Shown here piece after piece: positions 8,219 through 17,018 of a DNA stretch of 64,000 bases (positions within the stretch are counted from its first letter, which is position 1; every line of letters begins with the position of its first letter). The DNA comes from Paenibacillus cremeus. GTDB lineage: Bacteria > Bacillota > Bacilli > Paenibacillales > NBRC-103111. The position numbers and the translations under genes were made by a program. The notes under the pieces are model-generated. The model had not been told where the DNA came from, ran no database searches, and worked only from the letters and a program-made list of their open reading frames with translations. The stretch spans positions 93,816 to 157,815 of the forward strand of contig NZ_VNJI01000014.1 of NCBI RefSeq assembly GCF_007786445.1, written 5' to 3'.

Positions 8219-11200
8219 TTGTTAAAACGAAGTTTATCTGCCATTCTCGCCATTACTATTTTGATCAGTCTGTTTAATGTGGCAGCCGGTGTTTCCCTTG
8301 CGGCAGCGCCAAGTCAGCCGGGTGTGACGACAACGACCGCCAATTCGGTCAGCTTGTCCTGGCCCGCTGTATCAGGTGCCGACAGTTATAATGTGTACCG
8401 TTCCCTGAGCAGTAGCGGTCCCTTCCTCAAGGCGAACACGTCGGCTATTGCTTCGAACAGCTATGCTGACACAAGCTTGTCATCGAACACCAGATATTAC
8501 TACAAGGTTGCAGCGGTAAGCGGCGGCACAGAATCCGCCTTGTCTACAGATGCTTCCGGATTAACGCAGCCGGACTTCGGACCTAACGTGTATGTGTTTG
8601 ATCCGTCCACACCGGCGGCAGACATTCAATCGATCAGCACGAGTGTATTCACGAAGCAGGAAACAAACCAATTCGGCAGCGACCGCTATGCGATGCTCTT
8701 CAAGCCCGGGACGTACAGCGCGAATATCCGCATGGGCTTCTACACGCAAGTGTCCGGTCTGGGGCAATTGCCGGATGACGTCACCATTAACGGCGGGATC
8801 ACGGTAGATGCAGATTGGGCGGGAAGTCACAATGCGACGCAGAACTTCTGGCGATCCGTCGAAAACTTGGCCGTAGCGCCATCCAGCGGCGATATGAAGT
8901 TTGCCGTTTCTCAGGCGGCGCCTATGCGACGTTTGCACGTGAAAGGCGGCCTGACCTTGCACGATCAAGGCGGGTGGGCAAGCGGCGGCTTTTTGGCCGA
9001 TACGTTGGTGGATGGGACGGTAACATCCGGTTCCCAGCAGCAGTGGTTTTCCCGAAACAGTAAGTGGGGAACGTGGAATGGGGCTGTCTGGAACACGACG
9101 ATAGTCGGCTCCGTCAATGCTCCGGTGGAAAATTGGCCAACCACGGCCTTTACGGTGGTCAATTCGACGCCTGTCATTCGGGAGAAGCCGTTCCTGACTT
9201 TCGATACGGCTGCGAATCAATATAACGTGTTTGTACCAAATACGGCTTCGAACACGAATGGAACTAGCTGGGCAGGCGGGCCTGCGGCCGGTACGTCGAT
9301 TCCGATCGAAAACTTCTTTATAGCTAATCCGGCAACTACAGCGGCGGCAATTAATGCGGCGCTCGCTCAAGGCAAGCACCTACTGCTAACACCTGGCGTC
9401 TACCATCTCACAGATACGATTCGAGTCACACGGCCGGACACAGTGGTGCTGGGTCTTGGACTCGCTACGCTGCATTCGGACAATGGCATTGTAGCCCTTT
9501 CGGTGGACGATGTAGATGGCGTGAAAATTGCCGGGCTTCTGTTCGAAGCAGGCAGTGTGAGCTCGCCTGTCCTTCTGCAGGTCGGCCCTAAAGGCAGCTC
9601 CGCGAATCATGCCGGCAACCCAAGTTCGCTTCACGATCTGTTTTTCCGGGTCGGCGGGGATGCGCTTGCCAAAGCGGACGTTTGTATCGAGATCAACAGC
9701 AGCAATGTCATCGGCGACCACTTCTGGGTATGGCGCGCGGATCATGGCACAGGGGCGGCGTGGAATTCTAACCTCACGACCAATGGCATGATTGTCAACG
9801 GAAATGACGTCACGATGTACGGCCTTTTCGTCGAGCATTTCCATCAATATCAGACCGTATGGAATGGCGAACGCGGCAAAATGTTTTTTTATCAAACGGA
9901 GATCCCTTATGATGTGCCAAACCAAAATAGCTGGATGAGCAGCAATGGCACCGTCAACGGTTATGCTTCTTATAAAGTTGCGGATTCCGTGACCTCGCAT
10001 GAAGCGTATGGACTGGGTTTATATTCCTTCTTTAGAGATGCGGATGTGAAGCTGGACCACGCGATTGAAATTCCTGACACACCAGGCGTCAAAATCCACA
10101 ATGCAACGACCGTGTACTTAAGCGGCTTCGGTGAGATTACGCATATTGCCAATAACACCGGAACTCCCGTGAAAAAAGGCACGATGCGAACTACGATGGG
10201 CGATTACGTGCCAAGAGTAACGGCAGGCTTCACACCGGTGAACGCGGCTACGATTACGGGACGAGCTCCGCTGCTGCCGGCTTATGCCGTACAGAATTTC
10301 ACCGATTCGTCGACGAAGCAGGCGCTTGTAAGCTGGGACAGCATCGATCCGTCCCAATATGCGACCCCGGGAAGCTTTACGGTCCAGGGATCGGTTCAAG
10401 CGGCCCTAGGTGCTTTGAATACCCCGGTTAAAGCACAGGCCAATGTCACGGTGAATCCAGCAAAAGCTGTACCGGTGACTGGCATTACCTTAACCTCGGA
10501 GGGCAACGCGACAGCGATCACAGCCAAGGGCGGCACGCTGCAAATGAATGCGGTTGTAGCTCCCTCTAATGCTACCGACGCATCGGTTGCCTGGACGGTT
10601 GTCAACCCGGACGGCACGGCAACGAATAAGGCGACGATTAGCAGCGGAGGCTTGCTATCCGCCGTTCAGGATATGAACGATAGCATGGTGAAGGTGATCG
10701 CTACAGCCAATGACGGGACTGGCGCTTCGGCAAGTCAGCTGATCGCGATCAGCGGTCAGATTTTGAAGGTGACCAGCATAACCGTTACCGGACAGAACAG
10801 TGTAACCGCGATTACCTACAAAAACGGCACGCTGCAGATGCTGGCCGATGTCCAACCTCTAAATGCCAATGACCGGTCACTGACGTGGTCAGTTGTGAAC
10901 GGCACGGGCACCGCTTCGATCGATGCTACTACAGGCATGCTAAAAGCGCTGACAGACGGAACCGTGAGCGTTGTTGCGACGGCCAAAGACGGCTCCGGGG
11001 TCACCGGTAAACAGACGATCACGATTAGCGGGCAAGCCTTGGTCTTGGGCAACGGATGGAGCTGGGTCAGAGAGAACCGGGATAATTGGGCGATCACTCC
11101 AGCGAATCCGAATGTCATGCGATTAACGACAATCGAAGGAAGCTGGGGCGGGTCTAAGCCGAGCAATATTTTGCTTCGAGATCCTGGAACCACCGATTTC

Positions 11201-14158
11201 TCGATTTCTACAAAGTTAAAGTTCGATGCTTCAGCAAGCTTTGAATGGGCTGGCTTAATCGTTTATCAAGATGACAGCAACTTGATCTCCTTGGGACGCC
11301 AAGCCAACGGCAGTCCGGCTGCCAAACAAATCCGATTCTCGCAAGTCAAGACCGGAACACAAACGGATAAAAACTATACCGATCCGGTGGCTCCGGGAGA
11401 TATCTATTTAAGAATTGATAAGACGGGAACGACATACAAGGGCTATTATAGTGCGGACGGTACTAACTGGACTCAAGTTACGGATACCTTCACGCTGACG
11501 TTGACGAACCCTAAGATCGGGATTTTTGACCGGAAGCTGAATACGAGTATTCCTGTCAAAACAGCGGAATATACGGACTTTAAACTCGGCGGAACGGTGA
11601 TTCCGTACTGGGCTCCTGTTAGCTCTGTAAGTTTGGCGGGAGCTGGCGGTGCGTCGGCGATTACTACGGATAACGGCACATTGCAAATGTCCGCGCAGGT
11701 TCTGCCTGCGAATGCGAGTTCGAATGCAGTCCTTTGGTCTGTGTTTAACGCAGACAACAGCCCTACCGACAAGGCAACGATCAGCTCGAGCGGGGTATTA
11801 ACCGCGGTCAAGAACGGGCCAGTGAAGGTTGTGGCTACGGCTTACGACGGCTCAGGTGCAGTCGCAAGCACGATCATCACCATCTCGGGGCAAGTGCTTA
11901 CTCCACCGACCATTGGCGTTCTGTCTTCGGGAGATGGACAGGTCACTCTCGGATGGAGCCCAATGAACGGGGCGGTTACGTATTCCGTGTATCAGAAAAC
12001 GGCAAACGGTACGTATGCTGATGCTCTGACCACCGTAAGCGGCAATGTATACGGCTACACCGCGACGGGCTTAACGAACGGGATAACTTATTCTTATGTG
12101 GTAACTGCGCAGTACCCTGGCAAAGTGAGCGATGCTTCCAATGAAGTCAGCGCCACTCCGCAAGTAGCGGCACCAGGAGCACCGTCGCTGCAAACGGCTG
12201 TAGCAGGCAATGGCCACGTCAGCCTCGGCTGGAGCCAGGTAGCAGGCGCAACGGACTACCAAGTGTACAGCAGCACGGCAACCGGAGTGTACAGCAGCAC
12301 GTCACTGGCGACAGTAAGCGGCGCGGTGTACAGCTACGATGCGATCAATCTGACCAATGGCACGACCTATTACTTTGTCATCAAGGCAGTAAATCCAGGT
12401 GGACTCAGCGCAGCGTCCAATGAGCTTAACGCGACGCCGCAAGTTCCGGCGCCAGGAGCACCATCGCTGCAAACAGCGGTAGCAGGCAATGGCCACGTCA
12501 GCCTCGGCTGGAGCCAGGTAGCAGGCGCAACGGGCTACCAAGTGTACAGCAGCACGGCAACCGGAGTGTACAGCAGCACGCCACTGGCGACAGTAAGCGG
12601 CGCGGTGTACAGCTACGATGCGATCAATCTGACCAATGGCACGACCTATTACTTTGTCATCAAGGCAATAAATCCAGGTGGACTCAGCGCAGCGTCCAAT
12701 GAGCTTAGCGCGACGCCGCAAGTTCCGGCGCCAGGAGCACCGTCGCTGCAAACAGCGGTAGCAGGCAGCGGCCACGTCAGCCTTGGCTGGAGCCAGGTAG
12801 CAGGCGCAACGGGCTACCAAGTGTACAGCAGCACGGCAACCGGAGTGTACAGCAGCACGCCACTGGCGACAGTAAACGGCGCGGTGTACAGCTACGATGC
12901 GATCAATCTGACCAATGGCACGACCTATTACTTTGTCGTCAAGGCAGTAAATCCAGGTGGACTCAGCGCAGCGTCCAATGAGCTTAGCGCAACGCCACTG
13001 GCACCGGCGACTTCCAGCAGTGGAGGCTCCAGCTCTTCGAGCCAGCCATCCACGGTGAACAATGGAACGGTCACGGCTACAGCCGATCAATTAACGAACG
13101 GCCAAAACGGCAAAGCAACGATCTCGGTTCCAGCTAACACTTCGGAGATCAAGCTTCCGGGGAATGCGTCCGAGTTGGTTAAATCGAACCGCTTGGAGAT
13201 CAAGACCGATGCCTTAACCATTACAATTCCATCCGATGTGTTAAAGCAAGTAACAGGCAAGCTTTCCGCGGATGATGTGAAGAACAGCACGATCTCGCTG
13301 AAGGTTGACCGGATCACCGAAGCCGATGCGAAGAAGTTAATCAGTAAACCAGATACTAAACTGGCAGGCGACGTGTACGAATTCCATCTGTCCATTCAGA
13401 CTGCGGATGGAAAAACGACCGAGCTTACGAAATTTGATAAGCCTATGATCATTGAACTGAAGCTTGCAGCTTCCATGAATCCGAAATTGGCAGGTATCTA
13501 TTACATTGCAAATGATGGAACATTGGAGTATGTCGGCGGTAAAGTGAAAAATGATGTTATTACCGCTGAAATCAGCCATTTTAGCAAATACGCAGTACTT
13601 GAAGTGACGAAGACCTTCACAGATGTGCCGTCCGGCCACTGGGCTTCCAATGTGATCCGTGAGCTTGCAGCGAAGCAATTCGTAGATGGAACGAGCGCGA
13701 CGACCTTTGAGCCTGAGCGCAGCGTAACGCGTGCCGAATTTACGGTGCTGCTTGCAAGAGCATTGAAGCTGACGGACAAAGGCGAAACAGCCTTTACCGA
13801 CGTGAAGTCCGGCGACTGGTATGCCGATGCGGTATCCGCCGCAGTGAAGGCCGGCGTTCTGCAAGGCAAGCAGGCGGGATTGTTCGATCCGAATGCATCG
13901 ATTACCCGCGAGGAAATGGTGACCATGCTGCTCCGAGCTTACAAGTACAAGAAGGGCAAGGTCGCGAGCCAAGGCACCCATGCTTTCGCAGATGAAGCTC
14001 AAATGTCTCCATGGGCGACAGAGTTTGTGCAAACCGCGGCGGCGCTGCATCTGATTCAAGGACGTACAGCGGACAAGTTCGATCCGCAAGGCATCTCCAC
14101 ACGTGCCGAGGCCGTTCAAGTTCTCTATAATCTCTTAGCCGCTATTCAGGCACTTTAA
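8219..14158 (+). CDS. Giant SLH-anchored surface protein: FnIII, beta-helix, Big domains, FnIII repeats
   Basis: About 1979 residues. The TTG at 8219 is preferred over GTG at 8192 because GGGGGTG lies 5 bp before it and the product then begins LLKRSLSAILAI with a clean Sec signal ending near ...SLAAA. Domains in order by nucleotide: FnIII 8312-8570; a large right-handed beta-helix-like region 8580-10220, with motifs such as TINGGITVDADW and GWASGGFLAD, probably catalytic and perhaps GH55-like or another glucanase/lyase type; Big_4-like 10255-10470; two Big_2-like 10471-11035; a concanavalin-like DUF1349-type module 11036-11610; a third Big_2 11615-11905; one divergent FnIII, then three near-identical FnIII repeats to 13009; a Ser-rich linker; an unassigned beta domain 13070-13600; three SLH domains 13612-14158 (FTDVPSGHWA, FTDVKSGDWY, FADEAQMSPWA). 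SLH domains bind pyruvylated cell-wall polymer, so it is displayed on the cell surface. The gene lies before a GH16 glucanase and a sugar importer. The architecture is clear; the enzymatic activity is not. Confidence 0.9.
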   Translation: MLKRSLSAILAITILISLFNVAAGVSLAAAPSQPGVTTTTANSVSLSWPAVSGADSYNVYRSLSSSGPFLKANTSAIASNSYADTSLSSNTRYYYKVAAVSGGTESALSTDASGLTQPDFGPNVYVFDPSTPAADIQSISTSVFTKQETNQFGSDRYAMLFKPGTYSANIRMGFYTQVSGLGQLPDDVTINGGITVDADWAGSHNATQNFWRSVENLAVAPSSGDMKFAVSQAAPMRRLHVKGGLTLHDQGGWASGGFLADTLVDGTVTSGSQQQWFSRNSKWGTWNGAVWNTTIVGSVNAPVENWPTTAFTVVNSTPVIREKPFLTFDTAANQYNVFVPNTASNTNGTSWAGGPAAGTSIPIENFFIANPATTAAAINAALAQGKHLLLTPGVYHLTDTIRVTRPDTVVLGLGLATLHSDNGIVALSVDDVDGVKIAGLLFEAGSVSSPVLLQVGPKGSSANHAGNPSSLHDLFFRVGGDALAKADVCIEINSSNVIGDHFWVWRADHGTGAAWNSNLTTNGMIVNGNDVTMYGLFVEHFHQYQTVWNGERGKMFFYQTEIPYDVPNQNSWMSSNGTVNGYASYKVADSVTSHEAYGLGLYSFFRDADVKLDHAIEIPDTPGVKIHNATTVYLSGFGEITHIANNTGTPVKKGTMRTTMGDYVPRVTAGFTPVNAATITGRAPLLPAYAVQNFTDSSTKQALVSWDSIDPSQYATPGSFTVQGSVQAALGALNTPVKAQANVTVNPAKAVPVTGITLTSEGNATAITAKGGTLQMNAVVAPSNATDASVAWTVVNPDGTATNKATISSGGLLSAVQDMNDSMVKVIATANDGTGASASQLIAISGQILKVTSITVTGQNSVTAITYKNGTLQMLADVQPLNANDRSLTWSVVNGTGTASIDATTGMLKALTDGTVSVVATAKDGSGVTGKQTITISGQALVLGNGWSWVRENRDNWAITPANPNVMRLTTIEGSWGGSKPSNILLRDPGTTDFSISTKLKFDASASFEWAGLIVYQDDSNLISLGRQANGSPAAKQIRFSQVKTGTQTDKNYTDPVAPGDIYLRIDKTGTTYKGYYSADGTNWTQVTDTFTLTLTNPKIGIFDRKLNTSIPVKTAEYTDFKLGGTVIPYWAPVSSVSLAGAGGASAITTDNGTLQMSAQVLPANASSNAVLWSVFNADNSPTDKATISSSGVLTAVKNGPVKVVATAYDGSGAVASTIITISGQVLTPPTIGVLSSGDGQVTLGWSPMNGAVTYSVYQKTANGTYADALTTVSGNVYGYTATGLTNGITYSYVVTAQYPGKVSDASNEVSATPQVAAPGAPSLQTAVAGNGHVSLGWSQVAGATDYQVYSSTATGVYSSTSLATVSGAVYSYDAINLTNGTTYYFVIKAVNPGGLSAASNELNATPQVPAPGAPSLQTAVAGNGHVSLGWSQVAGATGYQVYSSTATGVYSSTPLATVSGAVYSYDAINLTNGTTYYFVIKAINPGGLSAASNELSATPQVPAPGAPSLQTAVAGSGHVSLGWSQVAGATGYQVYSSTATGVYSSTPLATVNGAVYSYDAINLTNGTTYYFVVKAVNPGGLSAASNELSATPLAPATSSSGGSSSSSQPSTVNNGTVTATADQLTNGQNGKATISVPANTSEIKLPGNASELVKSNRLEIKTDALTITIPSDVLKQVTGKLSADDVKNSTISLKVDRITEADAKKLISKPDTKLAGDVYEFHLSIQTADGKTTELTKFDKPMIIELKLAASMNPKLAGIYYIANDGTLEYVGGKVKNDVITAEISHFSKYAVLEVTKTFTDVPSGHWASNVIRELAAKQFVDGTSATTFEPERSVTRAEFTVLLARALKLTDKGETAFTDVKSGDWYADAVSAAVKAGVLQGKQAGLFDPNASITREEMVTMLLRAYKYKKGKVASQGTHAFADEAQMSPWATEFVQTAAALHLIQGRTADKFDPQGISTRAEAVQVLYNLLAAIQAL
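12173..13009 (+). repeat. Three tandem 279-bp repeats encoding near-identical FnIII domains
   Basis: Three successive copies with a period of exactly 279 bp (93 codons), starting at 12173, 12452 and 12731, differ at only a few bases each, while the FnIII just upstream (11906-12160) is divergent. The near-identity at DNA level points to recent duplication or gene conversion, so copy number may vary between strains. The unit is open on the minus strand too, giving a spurious antisense ORF at 12302-13090. Confidence 0.93.
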
Positions 14159-14168
14159 GATCATCCAA

Positions 14169-14227
14169 CAGGGGCAGTTCATCTTGGTAAAATCAATCCT
14201 TTACTAAGTGAGCTGCTCCTCTTTTTT
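14169..14227 (+). terminator. Intrinsic terminator after the giant surface-protein gene
   Basis: A long interrupted hairpin: AGGGGCAGTTCA pairs with TGAGCTGCTCCT, and within it CTTGGTAAA pairs with TTTACTAAG. Six T follow. Confidence 0.8.
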
Positions 14228-14286
14228 ATGTCATAAATGGATGAGGGGAGGTGAGGCCGAAGGAGCTTATTATTTTTTTGGGATTT

Positions 14287-14300
14287 TGTAAACGGTTACA
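14287..14300 (+). promoter_or_regulatory. CcpA cre site upstream of the GH16 gene
   Basis: TGTAAACGGTTACA fits the cre consensus TGNAANCGNWNNCA at every fixed position. It lies 27 bp before the GH16 start, downstream of any likely promoter, which is a position for repression by CcpA/HPr-Ser-P when a preferred sugar is present. A different LacI-family regulator could also use such an operator. Confidence 0.7.
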
Positions 14301-14327
14301 ACTTAAAATTGAGAAGGGATGAAACGG

Positions 14328-16856
14328 ATGATTAAAAAAATCAGCTTATGGATGTTTCTAGTACTTTCCCTGTTTGCAGCAAGCAGCTTCGTATCCTCAC
14401 AGCAAGCCCATGCAGCACCCACAGACACTTGGGTACCGGTTTGGAGTGATGAGTTTGACGGCACAAGCGGGGCTGCTCCGGATACGACGAAGTGGAGCTA
14501 CGATATTGGCACGGGAGCCAATAATGACGGGTGGGGCAATCAAGAGAAAGAATATTATACCGATCGGACCGCGAATTGCTTCTTGGACGGGAACGGCAAG
14601 CTTATTTTAAAAGCGCTTCAAGAAACCTATGGCTCAGGCTCACAGCAGCGCAATTATACGTCCTGCCGGATGGTCACGAAGTCTAAGGGAGACTGGAAAT
14701 ACGGAAGGGTCGAAGTGATGGCGAAGCTTCCAACTGGCGGCCTAGGAATCTGGCCGGCCATCTGGATGCTGCCGTCCGACAAGGTGTATGGCAATTGGCC
14801 GCGGAGCGGGGAAATTGACATGATGGAAATGGTCGGGGCGGAGCCGCTCAAGGTTTATGGAACGATCCATTACGGCAACCCGTGGCTACACACCGGAGGG
14901 GATTACACCTTACCGAATAACGGATTCCATGAGTATGCGGTAGAGTGGGACGAAGAAGAAATTCGCTGGTACGTCGATGACGTCCTATTTTCCACGAAGA
15001 AAGTGGATGATTGGTACAGCTCCAATAGCCCCAAGCCGGGTCCGTTCGACCAGCGCTTTCACCTTCTGTTGAATCTGGCGGTAGGCGGCACTTGGCCGGG
15101 GACACCGGATGCATCCACGGTTTTCCCGCAGCAGATGGAAGTGGATTATGTGCGTGTTTACGAAAGACCTGGCACATGGACGAAGCCCTTGCCGGGAAAA
15201 ATTGAAGCGGAGAGCTACGCAAGTATGAGCGGCGTCAGCGTAGAAGCCACAACAGATACGGGGAATGGTAAAAATGTCGCAAGCATTCAGACGAGTGATA
15301 CGTTAACCTACAATGCAGCAGTAAAAACGACGGGCAGCTACACAATGGAATATCGCGTTGCGAATGGCGGGACTTCCAATGCCAGCTTCAATCTGCTAGT
15401 GGACGGCGTACAGCAAGGAACCACAGTAACCGTGCCTCCGACGGGCGGGAACCAGCAATGGACAACCTTGACGCAAGCCGTCACCTTGAATGCGGGCAAC
15501 CATACGCTGCAAGTCAGCGGAGCTTCAGGGGACTTCCGGCTAAACTGGCTTCAAGCAGTGAAGTTGAACACGGTGATCGCGGAGGATTTTGAAAACTGGG
15601 ATAACAACGCCTTGTTCGGCAGTTCGACCAGCGGTAGCTCGACCATTACGCTATCCAAGGACACGGCTAGCAAAACCCAAGGCAATTACGCTTTGAAAGT
15701 GGATTATAATCAAGCGTCAGGCGGGGCTCTGGAGTGGTACAGTAAGTTCTACCAGAACTGGTCGTATCACATGGGGATGAAGCTGGATGTCTTGGGTCAG
15801 AGCAGCGGACGTACCGTACGAGTGGAGCTGGAGGATGCGGAAGGCGAGCGGTACGATTATGATTTCGTCGATAATTTTACGGGATGGAACAGCGTCGTCA
15901 TGCCGTTCTCGAGCTTTGTTCGCGCGTCGACGCAGCCAAGCGGGGCACCGAATGACGGCCTGGATCGCAAAGACTTGAATGGTGTCCACATCCAGATGCT
16001 GACGGCAGGAGCGGGGACGCTGTATTTTGACAACCTGATTGTGTACTCCGGTTCTCCAACCTCGACGCCGGAGCCGAAAGCGGTGCCTCCGGTCATTACA
16101 AGCGCCATTCCGGGTGTGGTTGAGGCCGAGAGCTATGGCGCAATGAGCGGAGTGAAGAAAGAGGACACACAGGACGTCGGTGGCGGGCAAAATATCGGCT
16201 ACATCAATACCGGCGACTGGCTCGATTATAACGTGAACGTGGCGCAGACCGGCGCCTATAAGGTAGAGTACCGGGTGGCCTCGGCGAACGGCAGCAGCGG
16301 CTTTGAGCTGCGAAGCGGGAGCGCGGTACTGGATTCGCACGGGGTGAGCCCTACCGGAGGCTCGCAGGTGTGGCAGACGATGACCGACTATATTTCGCTG
16401 AGTGCCGGCTCCCAGGTCATTCGATTGTACGCAGTAGGAAGCTCCTTCAACATCAATTGGATTCAATTCACCAAAGTCGATCCGATCAAAATCGAAGCGG
16501 AAGCGTATACGACCATGAACGGCGTACAAACCCAGACGACGACCGACACCGGCGGAGGGCTGAATGTGGCCTACATCGATCCCGGTGATTGGATGGACTA
16601 CACGGTGACGCTGCCAAGAACGGCAACCTACAAGGTCGAATACCGTGTCGCAAGCGCGAATACGACGGGGGCGTTCCAGCTCATGGAAGGGTCAACGGTG
16701 CTCGATTCACAAAGCGTTCCCAACACAGGGGGTACGCAGAAATGGATTACCCAATCGTCCGGCAGCATCCAGCTAACCGCGGGCACACATACGTTCCGGA
16801 TTTATTCGAACGGCAATCATTATAACCTCAACTGGTTCCAGCTTCTAGAGCAGTAA
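14328..16856 (+). CDS. Secreted GH16 endo-beta-glucanase with carbohydrate-binding modules
   Basis: 842 residues. The ATG at 14328 is preferred over 14319 because GAGAAGGG touches the first ATG but lies 9 bp before the second. A Sec signal (MIKKISLWMFL... ending AHAA) is followed by the GH16 catalytic domain (about 30-285), with the retaining-hydrolase motif GEIDMMEMVG near residue 162, whose two Glu are the nucleophile and acid/base. A CBM6-like module follows (about 290-410), then a CBM4/CBM11-like beta-sandwich (about 415-570), then two more CBM6-like modules (IEAESYG/VEAESY-type starts, about 590-710 and 718-842). The lack of an SLH domain means it is released. The family covers laminarinases (beta-1,3), lichenases, agarases and carrageenases; the EIDMMEMVG form favours laminarinase, but this is inference. 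A cre site precedes it and a terminator follows. Confidence 0.93.
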   Translation: MIKKISLWMFLVLSLFAASSFVSSQQAHAAPTDTWVPVWSDEFDGTSGAAPDTTKWSYDIGTGANNDGWGNQEKEYYTDRTANCFLDGNGKLILKALQETYGSGSQQRNYTSCRMVTKSKGDWKYGRVEVMAKLPTGGLGIWPAIWMLPSDKVYGNWPRSGEIDMMEMVGAEPLKVYGTIHYGNPWLHTGGDYTLPNNGFHEYAVEWDEEEIRWYVDDVLFSTKKVDDWYSSNSPKPGPFDQRFHLLLNLAVGGTWPGTPDASTVFPQQMEVDYVRVYERPGTWTKPLPGKIEAESYASMSGVSVEATTDTGNGKNVASIQTSDTLTYNAAVKTTGSYTMEYRVANGGTSNASFNLLVDGVQQGTTVTVPPTGGNQQWTTLTQAVTLNAGNHTLQVSGASGDFRLNWLQAVKLNTVIAEDFENWDNNALFGSSTSGSSTITLSKDTASKTQGNYALKVDYNQASGGALEWYSKFYQNWSYHMGMKLDVLGQSSGRTVRVELEDAEGERYDYDFVDNFTGWNSVVMPFSSFVRASTQPSGAPNDGLDRKDLNGVHIQMLTAGAGTLYFDNLIVYSGSPTSTPEPKAVPPVITSAIPGVVEAESYGAMSGVKKEDTQDVGGGQNIGYINTGDWLDYNVNVAQTGAYKVEYRVASANGSSGFELRSGSAVLDSHGVSPTGGSQVWQTMTDYISLSAGSQVIRLYAVGSSFNINWIQFTKVDPIKIEAEAYTTMNGVQTQTTTDTGGGLNVAYIDPGDWMDYTVTLPRTATYKVEYRVASANTTGAFQLMEGSTVLDSQSVPNTGGTQKWITQSSGSIQLTAGTHTFRIYSNGNHYNLNWFQLLEQ

Positions 16857-16870
16857 CAATCCCATGCCCA

Positions 16871-16907
16871 AGCCATAATGCGAGCAATCCTCGTATTATG
16901 GCTTTTT
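16871..16907 (+). terminator. Intrinsic terminator after the GH16 gene
   Basis: A 14-bp stem, AGCCATAATGCGAG with CTCGTATTATGGCT (one G-T pair), a 5-nt loop, then a T run. Confidence 0.9.
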
Positions 16908-16910
16908 ACT

Positions 16911-16940
16911 ATGGTCAAATATTTTCGAGAATGGTCAAAT
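16911..16940 (+). promoter_or_regulatory. Direct repeat ATGGTCAAAT x2, candidate activator site
   Basis: ATGGTCAAAT occurs at 16911 and 16931, exactly 20 bp (about two helical turns) apart, some 80-110 bp before the ABC permease operon. AraC-type regulators such as YesN bind direct repeats with this spacing, and a YesN-like protein is encoded just downstream. Assignment as its operator is inference. Confidence 0.4.
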
Positions 16941-17018
16941 CTGTTGCTTTTTTTGGGTGCTTTAAAACGGTTAAATAGGAATAGCAGAAAATAAGATTGC
17001 GCAAAGAGGTGTTCGCTT

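Noticed and set aside
12302..13090. 262-codon ORF on the minus strand
   Set aside because: Antisense to the three FnIII repeats of the giant surface protein; its own internal repeats mirror the 279-bp DNA repeat.
16960..16976. cre-like TTTAAAACGGTTAAA before the ABC permease operon
   Set aside because: Lacks the TG and CA ends of the consensus; too weak to call.
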